64,000 nucleotides of DNA. It comes from CAWCDJ01 sp963796675. Its GTDB lineage: Bacteria > Acidobacteriota > Terriglobia > Bryobacterales > Bryobacteraceae. This document shows, piece by piece, positions 1 to 8,711 of this stretch; position 1 is the first letter of the stretch, and every line of letters starts with the position of its first letter. Below the pieces are notes generated by a model that worked only from the letters and a program-made list of their open reading frames with translations, did no database searches and was not told the DNA's origin. Location: the NCBI GenBank assembly GCA_963796675.1, contig CAWCMS010000008.1, forward strand, positions 186,001 through 250,000. Direction: 5' to 3'. The translations under genes were made by a program, and so were the position numbers.

Positions 1-2
1 AG

Positions 3-479
3 TATGGGCCGGTGTTTCCGAGAACACCCGCATGTCATGGCTTTACGATCATTGCCAGGATCAAGCCGGGCAGGGAGCAGATCATCCGCGAATACGGAAA
101 GACGCTCGAGAAGGCCCTGGGGACGGATCCCTACATCCTTGCGCCGCTCAAACTTCACTATCTGCGGTGGGTGCTATTCGACATCGGCAAAGATACGTAC
201 TTCATGTACCAGGGTATCTTCGATACCGATTTCGACAAGTATACCGACGACGCGGTGGCGCTATTCAGCGAGAGCGGCATCTCGACCACATTCGAGAACC
301 TGGAAGGCTTTCCGGAAGACTGGAAGACCAATGTGCCGGCATTCATCCAGTTCGTTCGTGAGCATCAGTGTCCCAGTTTCCTGGAATACGGGGAGTATCC
401 GTACGTTACGGCCGACGAGATCAAGAAGGCCCTGAGGCTCAAGAAAGCCTTTTCAGAAGCGCTGGACCAGATGCAGTGA
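3..479 (+). CDS. Hypothetical protein, probable dimeric alpha/beta-barrel-like domain (5' end probably outside window)
   Basis: The reading frame is open to the left edge, so the gene may begin before base 1; the first in-window start is GTG at 12 (155 residues from there). The protein opens with a beta-strand-like run followed by 'ARIKPGREQ' and an amphipathic helix. It then has conserved-looking 'LHYLRWVLF' and 'YQGIFDTDFDKY' segments, a pattern like small ferredoxin-fold alpha/beta-barrel proteins found near peroxidases. No signal peptide is visible. It ends 23 bases before the next gene and is in line with four more plus-strand genes ending in a DyP peroxidase, so a role in the same oxidative function is inferred. 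The function is not known. Confidence 0.6.
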   Translation, partial: YGPVFPRTPACHGFTIIARIKPGREQIIREYGKTLEKALGTDPYILAPLKLHYLRWVLFDIGKDTYFMYQGIFDTDFDKYTDDAVALFSESGISTTFENLEGFPEDWKTNVPAFIQFVREHQCPSFLEYGEYPYVTADEIKKALRLKKAFSEALDQMQ

Positions 480-502
480 AGTTTGGGAGGGCCAGGGAGG
501 CG

Positions 503-1936
503 ATGACCGATCTGTATGAATTCGTAGCCATCGGCTCCGGTCCCGCCGGCGAAAGCGCGGCCGAATTGGCCTCCTTCTTTGGCCACCGCTCGGCTGTGAT
601 TGAGAAGGCGCAGCCAGGTGGAACCGTGACCACGACCGGCGGAGTGCCGACTAAGACACTTCGGGAGGCAGCGCTCTACTTTTCCGGGCTTTGTGAAGGC
701 GGTATCTACGGTTTGCGGACCACCGCGCCGGCGGAGGTTGCAATCGACATCATCCGCAAGCGGACCTGGGAAGTTTGCAGTCTTCTGCAAAGAGTAACGG
801 CTGACAATATCGCCGGGAATCGCGTCGACTATATTGCAGGCGAGGCGTCCCTGGAGCGGGACGGCACCGTCCGGGTCGCCGGCAGCGACGGACGCGGACG
901 CAAGCTCCGCGCGAAAACGATCCTGATCGCAACAGGCTCGCGACCTCGCCGGCCGGCGAATATATCATTCGATATCCCGGGTGTCTGCGATACGGATACA
1001 ATCCTGCATCGCGGGCGCCCTCCTCGAGACATTCTCATCGTGGGTGGTGGCCCGGTCGGCGTGGAGTTCGCTACGATTTGCCATGCCATCGGCGCAAAAG
1101 TCGCCATCGCCGATCTCGGAAGCCGGTTGATTCCGGCAATGGATGGCGAACTCTCAGGTTGGATGGGAGACCTGTTTCACAAATGGGGAGTCATCGTCTA
1201 TTTCGGATCCACTGTAGAGAGCATTGAAGCAAGAGACGATGCGCTGGAGGTGGAGCTATCCACACGGCAAATGCTTTACCCGGACACAGTTCTGTTCGCG
1301 GCGGGACGGATTGCCAATACGGAAGGCCTGGGTCTGGAAGCCCTCGGAATCGGCCGCGACTCCCGCGGGCGAATCACCGTCGACAGGAATTTTCGCACCA
1401 CCGTGGACGGCATCTACGCTGCCGGCGACGTTTTGGGACCCACTCTCGCTTCCATAGCCATGGAGCAGGGGCGAGCCGCGGTCTGTCATGCTTTCGGTAT
1501 TCCTTTCGAAGGAACCGTCGATCCGGCTCCGGTCTCAGCGGTGTATGGGATGCCGGAAGCTTCGGGTGCGGGTCTGACCGAAGAGCAATGCCGGGAGCAG
1601 GGCCTCGACTATGAAGTCGGCCGGGCGGATCTCGGGCGCACGCCGCGAGGCGCCATAGCAGGCAGGGGCGGGCTGCTGAAGTTGATCTTTCAAAGAAAGC
1701 ACCGAACGCTGCTTGGAGTCCATTGCATCGGCGACATCGCCTCGGAACTCGTCGGCATCGGCCAGATGGTCATCCGCTGCGGTGGCACGCTGAACACGAT
1801 TGCCAATATGTCCATGAATACGCCGACTTATGCGTATGCATACAAATACGCGGCGTTCGATGGTTTGCGCCGGATCGCAGCAGCCGGAAAGGAGTCGATT
1901 GATGAGTCAGCCAAACGGCTCAGCCAGAACTTATAA
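503..1936 (+). CDS. Pyridine nucleotide-disulfide oxidoreductase family flavoprotein, Sth (soluble transhydrogenase) type, no redox cysteines
   Basis: 477-residue flavoprotein. The FAD-binding GxGxxG is near residue 11 ('GSGPAGESAA') and the NAD(P)-binding 'GGGPVGVEFA' lies in the middle. A second FAD motif ends 'GIYAAGDVLG'. The C-terminal dimerisation domain ends 'YAYKYAAFDGL', like SthA. The disulfide motif is replaced: residues 39-51 read GGTVTTTGGVPTK, so both cysteines (positions 42 and 47) are V and G. This rules out dithiol chemistry and fits hydride transfer between pyridine nucleotides or to a partner. The ATG at 503 is chosen because the preceding 45 codons lack homology and AGGGAGG lies just upstream. 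The next gene starts inside this one (35-base overlap), indicating one operon with the DyP peroxidase. It could be a paralogue with another acceptor. Confidence 0.85.
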   Translation: MTDLYEFVAIGSGPAGESAAELASFFGHRSAVIEKAQPGGTVTTTGGVPTKTLREAALYFSGLCEGGIYGLRTTAPAEVAIDIIRKRTWEVCSLLQRVTADNIAGNRVDYIAGEASLERDGTVRVAGSDGRGRKLRAKTILIATGSRPRRPANISFDIPGVCDTDTILHRGRPPRDILIVGGGPVGVEFATICHAIGAKVAIADLGSRLIPAMDGELSGWMGDLFHKWGVIVYFGSTVESIEARDDALEVELSTRQMLYPDTVLFAAGRIANTEGLGLEALGIGRDSRGRITVDRNFRTTVDGIYAAGDVLGPTLASIAMEQGRAAVCHAFGIPFEGTVDPAPVSAVYGMPEASGAGLTEEQCREQGLDYEVGRADLGRTPRGAIAGRGGLLKLIFQRKHRTLLGVHCIGDIASELVGIGQMVIRCGGTLNTIANMSMNTPTYAYAYKYAAFDGLRRIAAAGKESIDESAKRLSQNL

Positions 1937-2918
1937 CCATCTGCACACGCCACGAAGCTACAGCTTGGGCAAGCGGCGTTTTAGCGTCTATTGGGCCTGG
2001 AGCTATCCTTGGGAAGCCAACCGGGATCCGACGGAGCTGGACAATCGCTTCTCGACGATGACGGAGGTTCGCCGGGTAGTGTGGCCTGCTTACGAAACGG
2101 TGGAGTTTTCGGAAAAGATGTTTCTCCAGGGCATCGCTGGAACACTGGAGCTGTTCCATCTGTCGATCGTGAGATTCCAGGAGGTCGTCGGGGCTGTCAC
2201 CGGATCTCCGGTCGCAGTCTTTCAGCGGATCGATCAGGCCGGCCAGAAACTGCCACTCGACGAGCGGATCCTCGGCGACACCGACACGCTCATGGTCTTC
2301 GGGTTGGATCACATGGTCACCGAACAGGAGGCGTCGCCGGAAGAGATCGAGGCGGTCCGGAATTTTCTACGCCGTGAAGGAACCTGTCTCATCATTGGGC
2401 CCCACCACGATGTCGGCCATTCCGACGATCTGAAACAGCGCGCCATGGAGTACGCGCATCATGGCGATCCCCTGGTTCCCCGGCAACAGCGCTTCGGGAA
2501 GTACACGCGATCGCTGATGCAGGGACTCGGAGTGCCGGTCGAAAACCGCTGGGGCCTCCGCCCCGCCACGGTTCAGGGAACGAACCAGCCCTTTCCGCTC
2601 AACACGGCCAAGGATCTGGATACCCGCGGCTGGCTCACCGGCGTTCCCACCTTCAACTTCCATATGCATTTGCCGCATTATGCGGTCACCACCGAGGATC
2701 CAAAGGCGATCCACGTGTTGGCCCGTCAACCGGTGGATGTCTCCAGGCCCCATCCGTTCGTGGAGGCGGGAAACAAAGAATTCAATATGTTTCTTTGGAT
2801 GCCGCCCTCCGGAGACCGGGCCGGGGACATTCTTCTGGCCGACTCCACCATCTTCACCACCCTGTTCGGGGGCGACGAAAGCCTGGAGAACTTCTGGAAG
2901 AACATCGCTACCAAGTGA
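1902..2918 (+). CDS. Conserved protein of unknown function in DyP operon
   Basis: 338 residues from ATG 1902, preceded by AAGGAG at 8 bases; it overlaps the end of the flavoprotein gene by 35 bases. No signal peptide or membrane segment. The middle has a Rossmann/GATase1-like pattern: 'DTLMVFGLDH', a helix 'SPEEIEAVRNFLRREG', then 'CLIIGPHHDVG', reminiscent of proteins that wrap a strand-helix-strand around a conserved His pair. Histidines cluster again in 'FHMHLPHYAV'. I do not recognise the family. Tight coupling (overlaps at both ends) implies a stoichiometric partner of the flavoprotein and the outer-membrane protein downstream. Confidence 0.75.
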   Translation: MSQPNGSARTYNHLHTPRSYSLGKRRFSVYWAWSYPWEANRDPTELDNRFSTMTEVRRVVWPAYETVEFSEKMFLQGIAGTLELFHLSIVRFQEVVGAVTGSPVAVFQRIDQAGQKLPLDERILGDTDTLMVFGLDHMVTEQEASPEEIEAVRNFLRREGTCLIIGPHHDVGHSDDLKQRAMEYAHHGDPLVPRQQRFGKYTRSLMQGLGVPVENRWGLRPATVQGTNQPFPLNTAKDLDTRGWLTGVPTFNFHMHLPHYAVTTEDPKAIHVLARQPVDVSRPHPFVEAGNKEFNMFLWMPPSGDRAGDILLADSTIFTTLFGGDESLENFWKNIATK

Positions 2919-3844
2919 CCGGCAGAACCATCCAGCGCGGCCGCCTGCTGCCGGTTCTCGTGGCGGCCTGCCTGTGGATGGCGATCCCATCGCATGCTCA
3001 GAATCGGGGCGTCTATCCCCTCGGCATGAGCGTCATAAACTCCGGCCTCATGCCGGAATCCACCTTCACCTACTCCAACCAATTGCTGATATACACACGC
3101 GATGAGGCCAAGGACAACGAAGGCCGGACTTTGCCGGTCACGGGAAGTAACTCTGTAATTCTGGATATGAACACGATCACCTGGGTCAGCAAAGCGAGAA
3201 TTCTAGGCGCCCGCTACTCCGCGTCCGCCTCCCTCCCTTTCTCCAGCAACGATCTGACTTCAGACTTGAACGGCAACATCAGTGGCGGCCGTGGATTTGC
3301 GGATTCGTATTATCTGCCCGTGATCCTGGGCTGGCGTTGGGACAGGGCCGCGGTTCGCGTGATGTATGGCTTTCTGGCGCCGACCGGACGATTCCGCGCG
3401 GGCGCGAACGATAATGTCGGTTCGGGTTATTGGACCCATGCCCTGTCTACCGGGCAGACCTTCTACCTGACGGGGAACAAGCGCCTTTCGCTGTCCGCGT
3501 TTGAGATGTACGAATTCCACACCGTACAGGAGGGCACCCGCGTTCATCCGGGCGAGACCTTTGACCTGGATTATTCGCTCCTGTATTCGCTGGCCCGCAC
3601 CCGGCGCTTCCAGTTGCAAGGAGGCCTCGCCGGTTATGAGGGGCGGCAGACAACCGCGAGGACCGGACCCGGCATCACCCTGGCGGAGACTCAGGAGCGG
3701 TACGCGATCAATGGCCTGGGATTCGGAGCGCTCGCTGTCCTGCCGAAGCGGTCAAGCGTCGGGCTCAAGTATTTCAAAGAATTCGCGGACCGTGCGACGT
3801 TTCAGGGAAACTCGCTACAGGTCTTCGCGTCGATCGGCTTTTAG
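2915..3844 (+). CDS. Outer-membrane beta-barrel protein, phenol MetA-pathway type (PF13557-like)
   Basis: 309 residues from GTG 2915, which overlaps the previous TGA as GTGA, a coupled start. Residues about 9-29 form a signal peptide (basic Arg, hydrophobic 'LLPVLVAACLWMAI', cleavage near 'SHAQ'). The rest alternates polar and hydrophobic residues in strands, ends 'LQVFASIGF' with the C-terminal Phe typical of BamA substrates, and contains 'GWRWDRAAVRVMYGFLAPTG', like the family annotated as putative phenol-degradation MetA transporters. It probably sits in the outer membrane and may pass a substrate or product of the neighbouring peroxidase/flavoprotein. The substrate is unknown. Confidence 0.75.
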   Translation: MTGRTIQRGRLLPVLVAACLWMAIPSHAQNRGVYPLGMSVINSGLMPESTFTYSNQLLIYTRDEAKDNEGRTLPVTGSNSVILDMNTITWVSKARILGARYSASASLPFSSNDLTSDLNGNISGGRGFADSYYLPVILGWRWDRAAVRVMYGFLAPTGRFRAGANDNVGSGYWTHALSTGQTFYLTGNKRLSLSAFEMYEFHTVQEGTRVHPGETFDLDYSLLYSLARTRRFQLQGGLAGYEGRQTTARTGPGITLAETQERYAINGLGFGALAVLPKRSSVGLKYFKEFADRATFQGNSLQVFASIGF

Positions 3845-3886
3845 GAGTCGGAACATTCGTGGTGGGAAAGGAGAAGGATCGGAGCA

Positions 3887-5203
3887 ATGCTCGAACTGGA
3901 TGACATTCAAAGCGGCGTGTTACGCCCCCGGCCCACTCCCTATGCGGCGGCGTACGTTCTGTTTCGAATCGACGAAGCCGAGGGAGGGCGGGAATTGATG
4001 CGCCGCATCCGCCCGGTGGTAGCATCCGCTGCACACCCGGAAAGCGCGGCGGGTGACACCTGGGTGAGCGTCGCAGTCAGTTTCCAGGGTCTCAAAGCAT
4101 TGGGTGTGCCGCAAGCATCTCTGGATAGCTTTTCTCCAGAGTTTCAGCAGGGCATGGCTGCCCGTGCGAAAATTTTGGGCGACACCGGCGAAAGCAGCCC
4201 CGAACATTGGGAGAAGCCTCTCGGATCCGCTGACGTCCACGTCGTACTCACTGCGCTCGCTCCAGATACCGAGCGGCTCGAATCGGCGCTCACACGGGCC
4301 CGCCAGGCGTACCACCAAGTCTCCGGCATCACCGCGATCTGGAGGCAGAACTGTCATGTCCCGCCGAATGAGAGAGAGGCTTTTGGATTCAAGGACGGGA
4401 TCAGTCATCCCGCGGTTCAAGGATCAGGCATTCCGGGCTCCAATCCCCACGAACCGCCGCTAAGACCCGGCGAGTTCGTCCTCGGCTATCCCGACGAGAT
4501 GGGGGACGTGCCGGCGATACCGAAGCCGGATGTCTTGGGGCGTAATGGAAGTTACGTGGTCTTTCGCAAATTGCACCAGCGGGTGGCTGCGTTCCGCCAA
4601 TATCTGAAGGCGAACTCCTCCGGACCGGAGGACGAAGAACTCGTGGCCGCGAAGATGATGGGACGTTGGCGCAGCGGCGCACCCCTCGCCCTATGCCCGC
4701 TTCACGACGATCTGGAACTCGGCGTAGACCCGCGGCGAAACAACGCCTTTCTGTTTAAGGAAGACGACGCGATCGGCTACCACACACCTTGCGGCTCGCA
4801 CATTCGCCGCATGAACCCACGCGACGCGGATGTGGCGGGTGTGGTGCGCATTCACCGGATGATCCGTCGTGGAACCTCGTATGGACCGCCGCTTCCGGAT
4901 GGAGTTCTCGAGGACGATGGCGTGGAGCGGGGACTCATCTTCGCCTTTGTCGGAGCCAATCTTGGGCGGCAGTTCGAGTTCGTCCAATCGGAGTGGATGA
5001 ACGATGGCAGCTTCTTCGGAGGGGGCACGGCGAAAGATCCCGTCTCCGGGTCGAACAGCGATGGAGACGCCTACAGTTTTCCGCGGCGTCCTCTTGCCAG
5101 GCGCCTGACGGGATTGTCTCGGTTTGTGGTCACGAGGGGAGGCGAGTATTGCTTTCTCCCCGGCCTCCGGGCCTTGGGATGGCTCGGAGAGCGTCAGGCC
5201 TAA
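3887..5203 (+). CDS. DyP-type heme peroxidase
   Basis: 438-residue dye-decolorizing peroxidase: H2O2-dependent oxidation of dyes or phenolics using heme. The diagnostic GxxDG is 'GFKDG' at 167-171 (catalytic Asp170), the proximal heme ligand is His305 in 'CGSHIRR', and the distal Arg is about R328 in 'RRGTSYG'. The C-terminal 'FEFVQSEWMNDGSFF' is family-typical. No Tat or Sec signal is seen, so it is cytoplasmic unless carried by a partner. The length fits the longer DyP classes. ATG 3887 has GGAGAAGGA upstream. It is the last gene of the 1-5203 operon, 42 bases after the outer-membrane protein. Confidence 0.93.
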   Translation: MLELDDIQSGVLRPRPTPYAAAYVLFRIDEAEGGRELMRRIRPVVASAAHPESAAGDTWVSVAVSFQGLKALGVPQASLDSFSPEFQQGMAARAKILGDTGESSPEHWEKPLGSADVHVVLTALAPDTERLESALTRARQAYHQVSGITAIWRQNCHVPPNEREAFGFKDGISHPAVQGSGIPGSNPHEPPLRPGEFVLGYPDEMGDVPAIPKPDVLGRNGSYVVFRKLHQRVAAFRQYLKANSSGPEDEELVAAKMMGRWRSGAPLALCPLHDDLELGVDPRRNNAFLFKEDDAIGYHTPCGSHIRRMNPRDADVAGVVRIHRMIRRGTSYGPPLPDGVLEDDGVERGLIFAFVGANLGRQFEFVQSEWMNDGSFFGGGTAKDPVSGSNSDGDAYSFPRRPLARRLTGLSRFVVTRGGEYCFLPGLRALGWLGERQA

Positions 5204-5349
5204 ACACAGAAGACCGGCCTTAGCACTGATAGACGGCCGTGGCTCGCCCAGAGACCTCAGCTTCTTGGGAAGCATGCATTCTGGACGGTCACCCGGCGGC
5301 AATCCAATTGGATAAGTCGGGTAAATTTTTGAAAACCAAGAGGATAGGG

Positions 5350-5397
5350 TGGTGGCCGAGGACGGAATCGAACCGCCGACGCAAGCCTTTTCAGGCT
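5350..5397 (-). repeat. 3'-half tRNA-Phe fragment, putative att site remnant
   Basis: About 47 bases match the 3' half of the intact tRNA-Phe at 10915-10990, in the same orientation, from the anticodon loop (CTGAAAA) through variable and T arms to the acceptor and encoded CCA. There are three mismatches and then homology stops at the anticodon stem. The 5' half is absent, so it is not a functional tRNA. Two mismatches fall in the acceptor strand, so it would not pair perfectly with the intact gene's 5' end; it may come from another lineage's tRNA-Phe. This is the layout left by tRNA-targeting integrases. Confidence 0.8.
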
Positions 5398-5787
5398 AGA
5401 GGGCACAAAAGTATCATTTGACGTTTCAAACATTTACGACCAGATTCAGGTCAACGTCAGGTCAATGATCCCCCTATTTCGGTGTCAGCACCCCAATCCG
5501 GTCATTCGCTGGCACACACGTACCTGTTTCTGTCGGTAGGCATCTTGGCCACGATTGCCATGATCTCTTGGACGGTGCGGATTCAGTTCAACTGTGAGCA
5601 TGAAAAACAATTGAACGAAACGAAATCGGGCACCCCCCTATATAGAACGAACGAATTCGGATCGTGGTGGGCCGCAACTCCCGGAACGATTATGCCTCGG
5701 GGTCCGGATGGCTCCCAGGCCCAGCAGAATATTGGTTTCGGCGAGAAAGAGCACCCGACGTCTCAGTTGTGGTCCTGCTAAATGCTT
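5398..5787. other. Gene-poor stretch next to tRNA fragment
   Basis: No convincing gene. One open frame of 99 codons (5482-5781, plus) encodes a hydrophobic start 'LFLSVGILATIAMI' but has no family resemblance or good ribosome-binding site, so it is not called. Confidence 0.4.
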
Positions 5788-6198
5788 TCAAGGCTGAAGG
5801 CCGACGAGGCTAAGGGGGGAGGCTCTTCCCCATCTCGGCCAATCTATCCAGCGCTGGTCGAAAAGCCGAGTGCCATCGGGCGCGATCATGGCAATGCCGT
5901 CCGCCGACGGGAAAGCGATCCAATCGCCGGTGGGGGACCATTGAATCATGGAATAACTGTTGGCGGCGGGAGCGGCATTAGCGAGGACTTCCGGACTCGC
6001 GCCCGCGAAAGGCCTCATCTTTGCCAGTTGCACTTTGCCGGTTTGGCTCCGCAGAAAGGCAACCCATTGGCCGTCGGGGGACCAGGCCCCAGCCCTTGGG
6101 CCACCCACATCGGCCAGGGTAATCCGGCGTCCGCCGGATAATGTTCGCAGTAGCCTCCCGCATAATGCCAAGGTGCAAGTTCGCGATTGCGCTTTCAC
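5788..6198 (-). pseudogene. WD40-like (PD40/TolB-type) beta-propeller fragment
   Basis: The frame encodes two consecutive PD40-type blades: 'AWSPDGQWVAFLR' and 'QWSPTGDWIAFPS', each ending in 'I.P.G' turns. Such blades occur as arrays in the C-terminal half of acidobacterial serine/threonine kinases and TolB-like proteins. Only about 100 residues remain and resemblance fades at both ends, so this is a fragment. A GTG at 6196-6198 overlaps the uvrA-like TGA as GTGA, probably by chance. Internal fragment of a mobile or rearranged gene. Confidence 0.5.
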
Positions 6199-8711
6199 CC
6201 CGTCCGCGCCAGGTCATCGACGTAACGCGCGAGGAACTCCGCGAGGAACGGCGCGGTGCGGCTGCGCCGGGCGCGGGCCACGACCTCGGGCGTCCCCTGC
6301 GCGACTATCGTTCCGCCGTCTTCTCCCGCCCCCGGGCCGACGTCGATCACCCAATCGCTGCCCGCGACGACCCGCATGTCGTGCTCGACCACGATGACCG
6401 TGTTCCCGGCCTCGACGAGCGCGTCCAATTGCGTCATGAGCCGGTCCACGTCGGCGGGATGAAGGCCGGTGGTGGGCTCGTCGAGGACATACAGCGCGTT
6501 CCCGCGCTGGGCGCGCTGGAGCTCGGTCGCGAGCTTGATGCGCTGCGCTTCGCCGCCGGATAGCTCCGTCGCCGGCTGGCCGAGGCGCAAGTACCCGAGA
6601 CCCACCTGCCGCAGGACGGTCAACGGCCGAAAGACCGGCTCCTGGTCGCGGAAAAACTCCCAGGCGGTGTCGACATTCATCGCCAGGACGTCCGCGATGG
6701 AACGGCCGCAGTAGCGGATCTCGAGCGTGTCGGGGTTGTAGCGCGCGCCGTGACACGCCGGACACGGCGTATAGACGCTCGGCAGGAACAGCAGCTCGAC
6801 CATGACGAAGCCTTCGCCCTCGCACGTTTCGCAGCGTCCCTTCGCGACGTTGAATGAGAAGCGGCCGGCGTCGTAGCGGCGCCGGCGCGCCTCGGGGGTC
6901 GCGGCGAAGAGCTTGCGGACCGGGTCGAAGAGGCCGGTGTACGTGGCGAGGTTCGAGCGGGGCGTGCGTCCGATCGGCCGCTGGTCGACGACCACCAACC
7001 GGTCGAGCCGCTCCATTCCCGCGACGATGCGGCCGCTAGTGGACGCGGCCGGCGCATCCTCGATCGACAACTCCTCGGGTTCGTCGGCGGGGGGCGCCGC
7101 ACCCAAGCGTTCGGAGGCCAGCTCGACGAGCGCCTGGCTGACAAGGCTCGACTTCCCCGAGCCCGAAACGCCGGTGACGGTCGTCAGGACGCCGAGCGGG
7201 AAGCGGACGTCGAGGCCGCGCAGGTTATTGCGCGTGACGCCTTGCAGTTCGAGCCAGCCGCGCGAGGTCCGCGGCGTCCGGGCCGGGATGCGCTGCTCGC
7301 CGAAGAGGTAGCGCCGGGTCTGCGATTCCTCCACCGATTGCAGCCCGGCGGGACGGCCGGTGTAGAGGACGCGGCCGCCGTGCTCGCCCGCGCCGGGCCC
7401 GATCTCCACGATCCAATCGGCGGCGCGCATCACGTCCATCTCGTGCTCGATCACGAAGAGGGAGTTGCCGGCGGCCCGAAGTTGCCCGAAGGCGCGGAGG
7501 AGCGCCTGCGTGTCGGCGGGATGCAGCCCGGCCGACGGTTCGTCGAGGACATAGACGACGCCGAAGAGATTGGAGCGGACCTGCGTCGCGAGGCGGAGCC
7601 GCTGGAGCTCGCCGGGCGAAAGAGTCGGCGTGCTTCGATCGGGCGAGAGGTAGCCGAGACCGAGGTCGAGCAGCACCTGGATGCGCGAGAGCAGGTCCTC
7701 GACGATGCGCTGCGCTACGATGGCTCGTTCGGGATGCTGCTTCGCGATCTTCGTCCTCTCGGGCGCGTCGCGGAGGAGGGGCACCAACCGCAGCAGCGGG
7801 AGGCGCGACAGATCGGCGATGTCCAGTCCGGCAAAGGTCACCGCCAGCGCTTCCGGGCGCAGGCGTTTGCCGTGGCAGAGCGGGCATTCGGCGCTGATCA
7901 GGTAGCGCTGGACCCGCTTCTTGATCGTCGGGCTCTCGGTGGTGGCGAAGGTTTGCAGCAGGTACTGGCGCGCGCCGGTGAAGGTGCCCTGATAGCTCGG
8001 CGGCTCTTTGCGTTTCAACGCGCGCCGGGTCTCCGCCGGGGTGAAGCCGGCGTAGACGGGCACGGTCGGGTGCTCTTCGGTGAAGAGGATCCAGTCGCGG
8101 TCCTTCTTCGGCAGGTCGCGCCAAGGGCGATCGACGTCGTAGCCGAGACTCACGAGGATGTCGCGGAGGTTCTGGCCATGCCACGCGGGAGGCCAGGCGG
8201 CTATAGCGCGCTGCCGGATGGTCAAGGAGTCGTCGGGGACCATCGAACGCTCGGTGGCGTCGTAGATGCGGCCGATCCCATGGCACTTCGGGCAGGCGCC
8301 CTGCGGCGTATTCGGCGAGAACTCGTCGGCGTGCACTTGGGACTGCCCCGGCAGGTAGGTCCCCGCACGGGAATAGAGCATCCGCAAGAGATTGGACAGG
8401 GTGGTGACGGTGCCCACGGAGGAACGTGCGGTCGGCCCGCCGCGCTGCTGCTGGAGAGCGACGGCGGGAGGGATGCCCTCGATCTCATCGACCTCGGGGA
8501 CGCTCATCTGATGGAACAGGCGGCGCGCATACGGCGAGACGGATTCCAGATACCGCCGCTGTGCCTCAGCGTAGAGCGTGCCGAAGGCCAGCGACGACTT
8601 GCCGGAGCCCGACACTCCGGTGAAGACGACGAGCGCGTCGCGCGGGATCTCCACGTCGACGTTCTTCAGGTTGTGTTCGCGGGCGCCTCGAACTCGAACG
8701 AATCCAGACAT
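6195..8711 (-). CDS. UvrA-like excinuclease ATPase, short UvrA2/DrrC-type paralogue
   Basis: 838-residue tandem ABC ATPase. Walker A motifs are 'TGVSGSGKSS' at 31-40 and again in the second half. The second signature is canonical 'LSGGEAQRIKLA', but the first is 'LSPGELQRLRLA'. Walker B regions read 'VLDEPSAGLHP' and 'VLDEPTTGLHP'. Zinc modules show CxxC pairs ('CPKC', 'CPLC', 'CETC', 'CPAC'). It is about 100 residues shorter than housekeeping UvrA and seems to lack the UvrB-binding insert, as in UvrA2 proteins linked to tolerance of DNA-binding drugs. ATG 8711 is chosen at 'MSGFVRVRGAREHNL', the family start; the 61 upstream codons are Arg/Ala-rich noise. Codon use is more GC-rich than its neighbours, suggesting transfer. 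It lies inside the tRNA-Phe island. Confidence 0.88.
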   Translation of the reverse strand: MSGFVRVRGAREHNLKNVDVEIPRDALVVFTGVSGSGKSSLAFGTLYAEAQRRYLESVSPYARRLFHQMSVPEVDEIEGIPPAVALQQQRGGPTARSSVGTVTTLSNLLRMLYSRAGTYLPGQSQVHADEFSPNTPQGACPKCHGIGRIYDATERSMVPDDSLTIRQRAIAAWPPAWHGQNLRDILVSLGYDVDRPWRDLPKKDRDWILFTEEHPTVPVYAGFTPAETRRALKRKEPPSYQGTFTGARQYLLQTFATTESPTIKKRVQRYLISAECPLCHGKRLRPEALAVTFAGLDIADLSRLPLLRLVPLLRDAPERTKIAKQHPERAIVAQRIVEDLLSRIQVLLDLGLGYLSPDRSTPTLSPGELQRLRLATQVRSNLFGVVYVLDEPSAGLHPADTQALLRAFGQLRAAGNSLFVIEHEMDVMRAADWIVEIGPGAGEHGGRVLYTGRPAGLQSVEESQTRRYLFGEQRIPARTPRTSRGWLELQGVTRNNLRGLDVRFPLGVLTTVTGVSGSGKSSLVSQALVELASERLGAAPPADEPEELSIEDAPAASTSGRIVAGMERLDRLVVVDQRPIGRTPRSNLATYTGLFDPVRKLFAATPEARRRRYDAGRFSFNVAKGRCETCEGEGFVMVELLFLPSVYTPCPACHGARYNPDTLEIRYCGRSIADVLAMNVDTAWEFFRDQEPVFRPLTVLRQVGLGYLRLGQPATELSGGEAQRIKLATELQRAQRGNALYVLDEPTTGLHPADVDRLMTQLDALVEAGNTVIVVEHDMRVVAGSDWVIDVGPGAGEDGGTIVAQGTPEVVARARRSRTAPFLAEFLARYVDDLARTG

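Noticed and set aside
5482..5781. 99-codon plus-strand frame with a hydrophobic start
   Set aside because: No ribosome-binding site, no family, and it lies in a disturbed junction next to the tRNA fragment.
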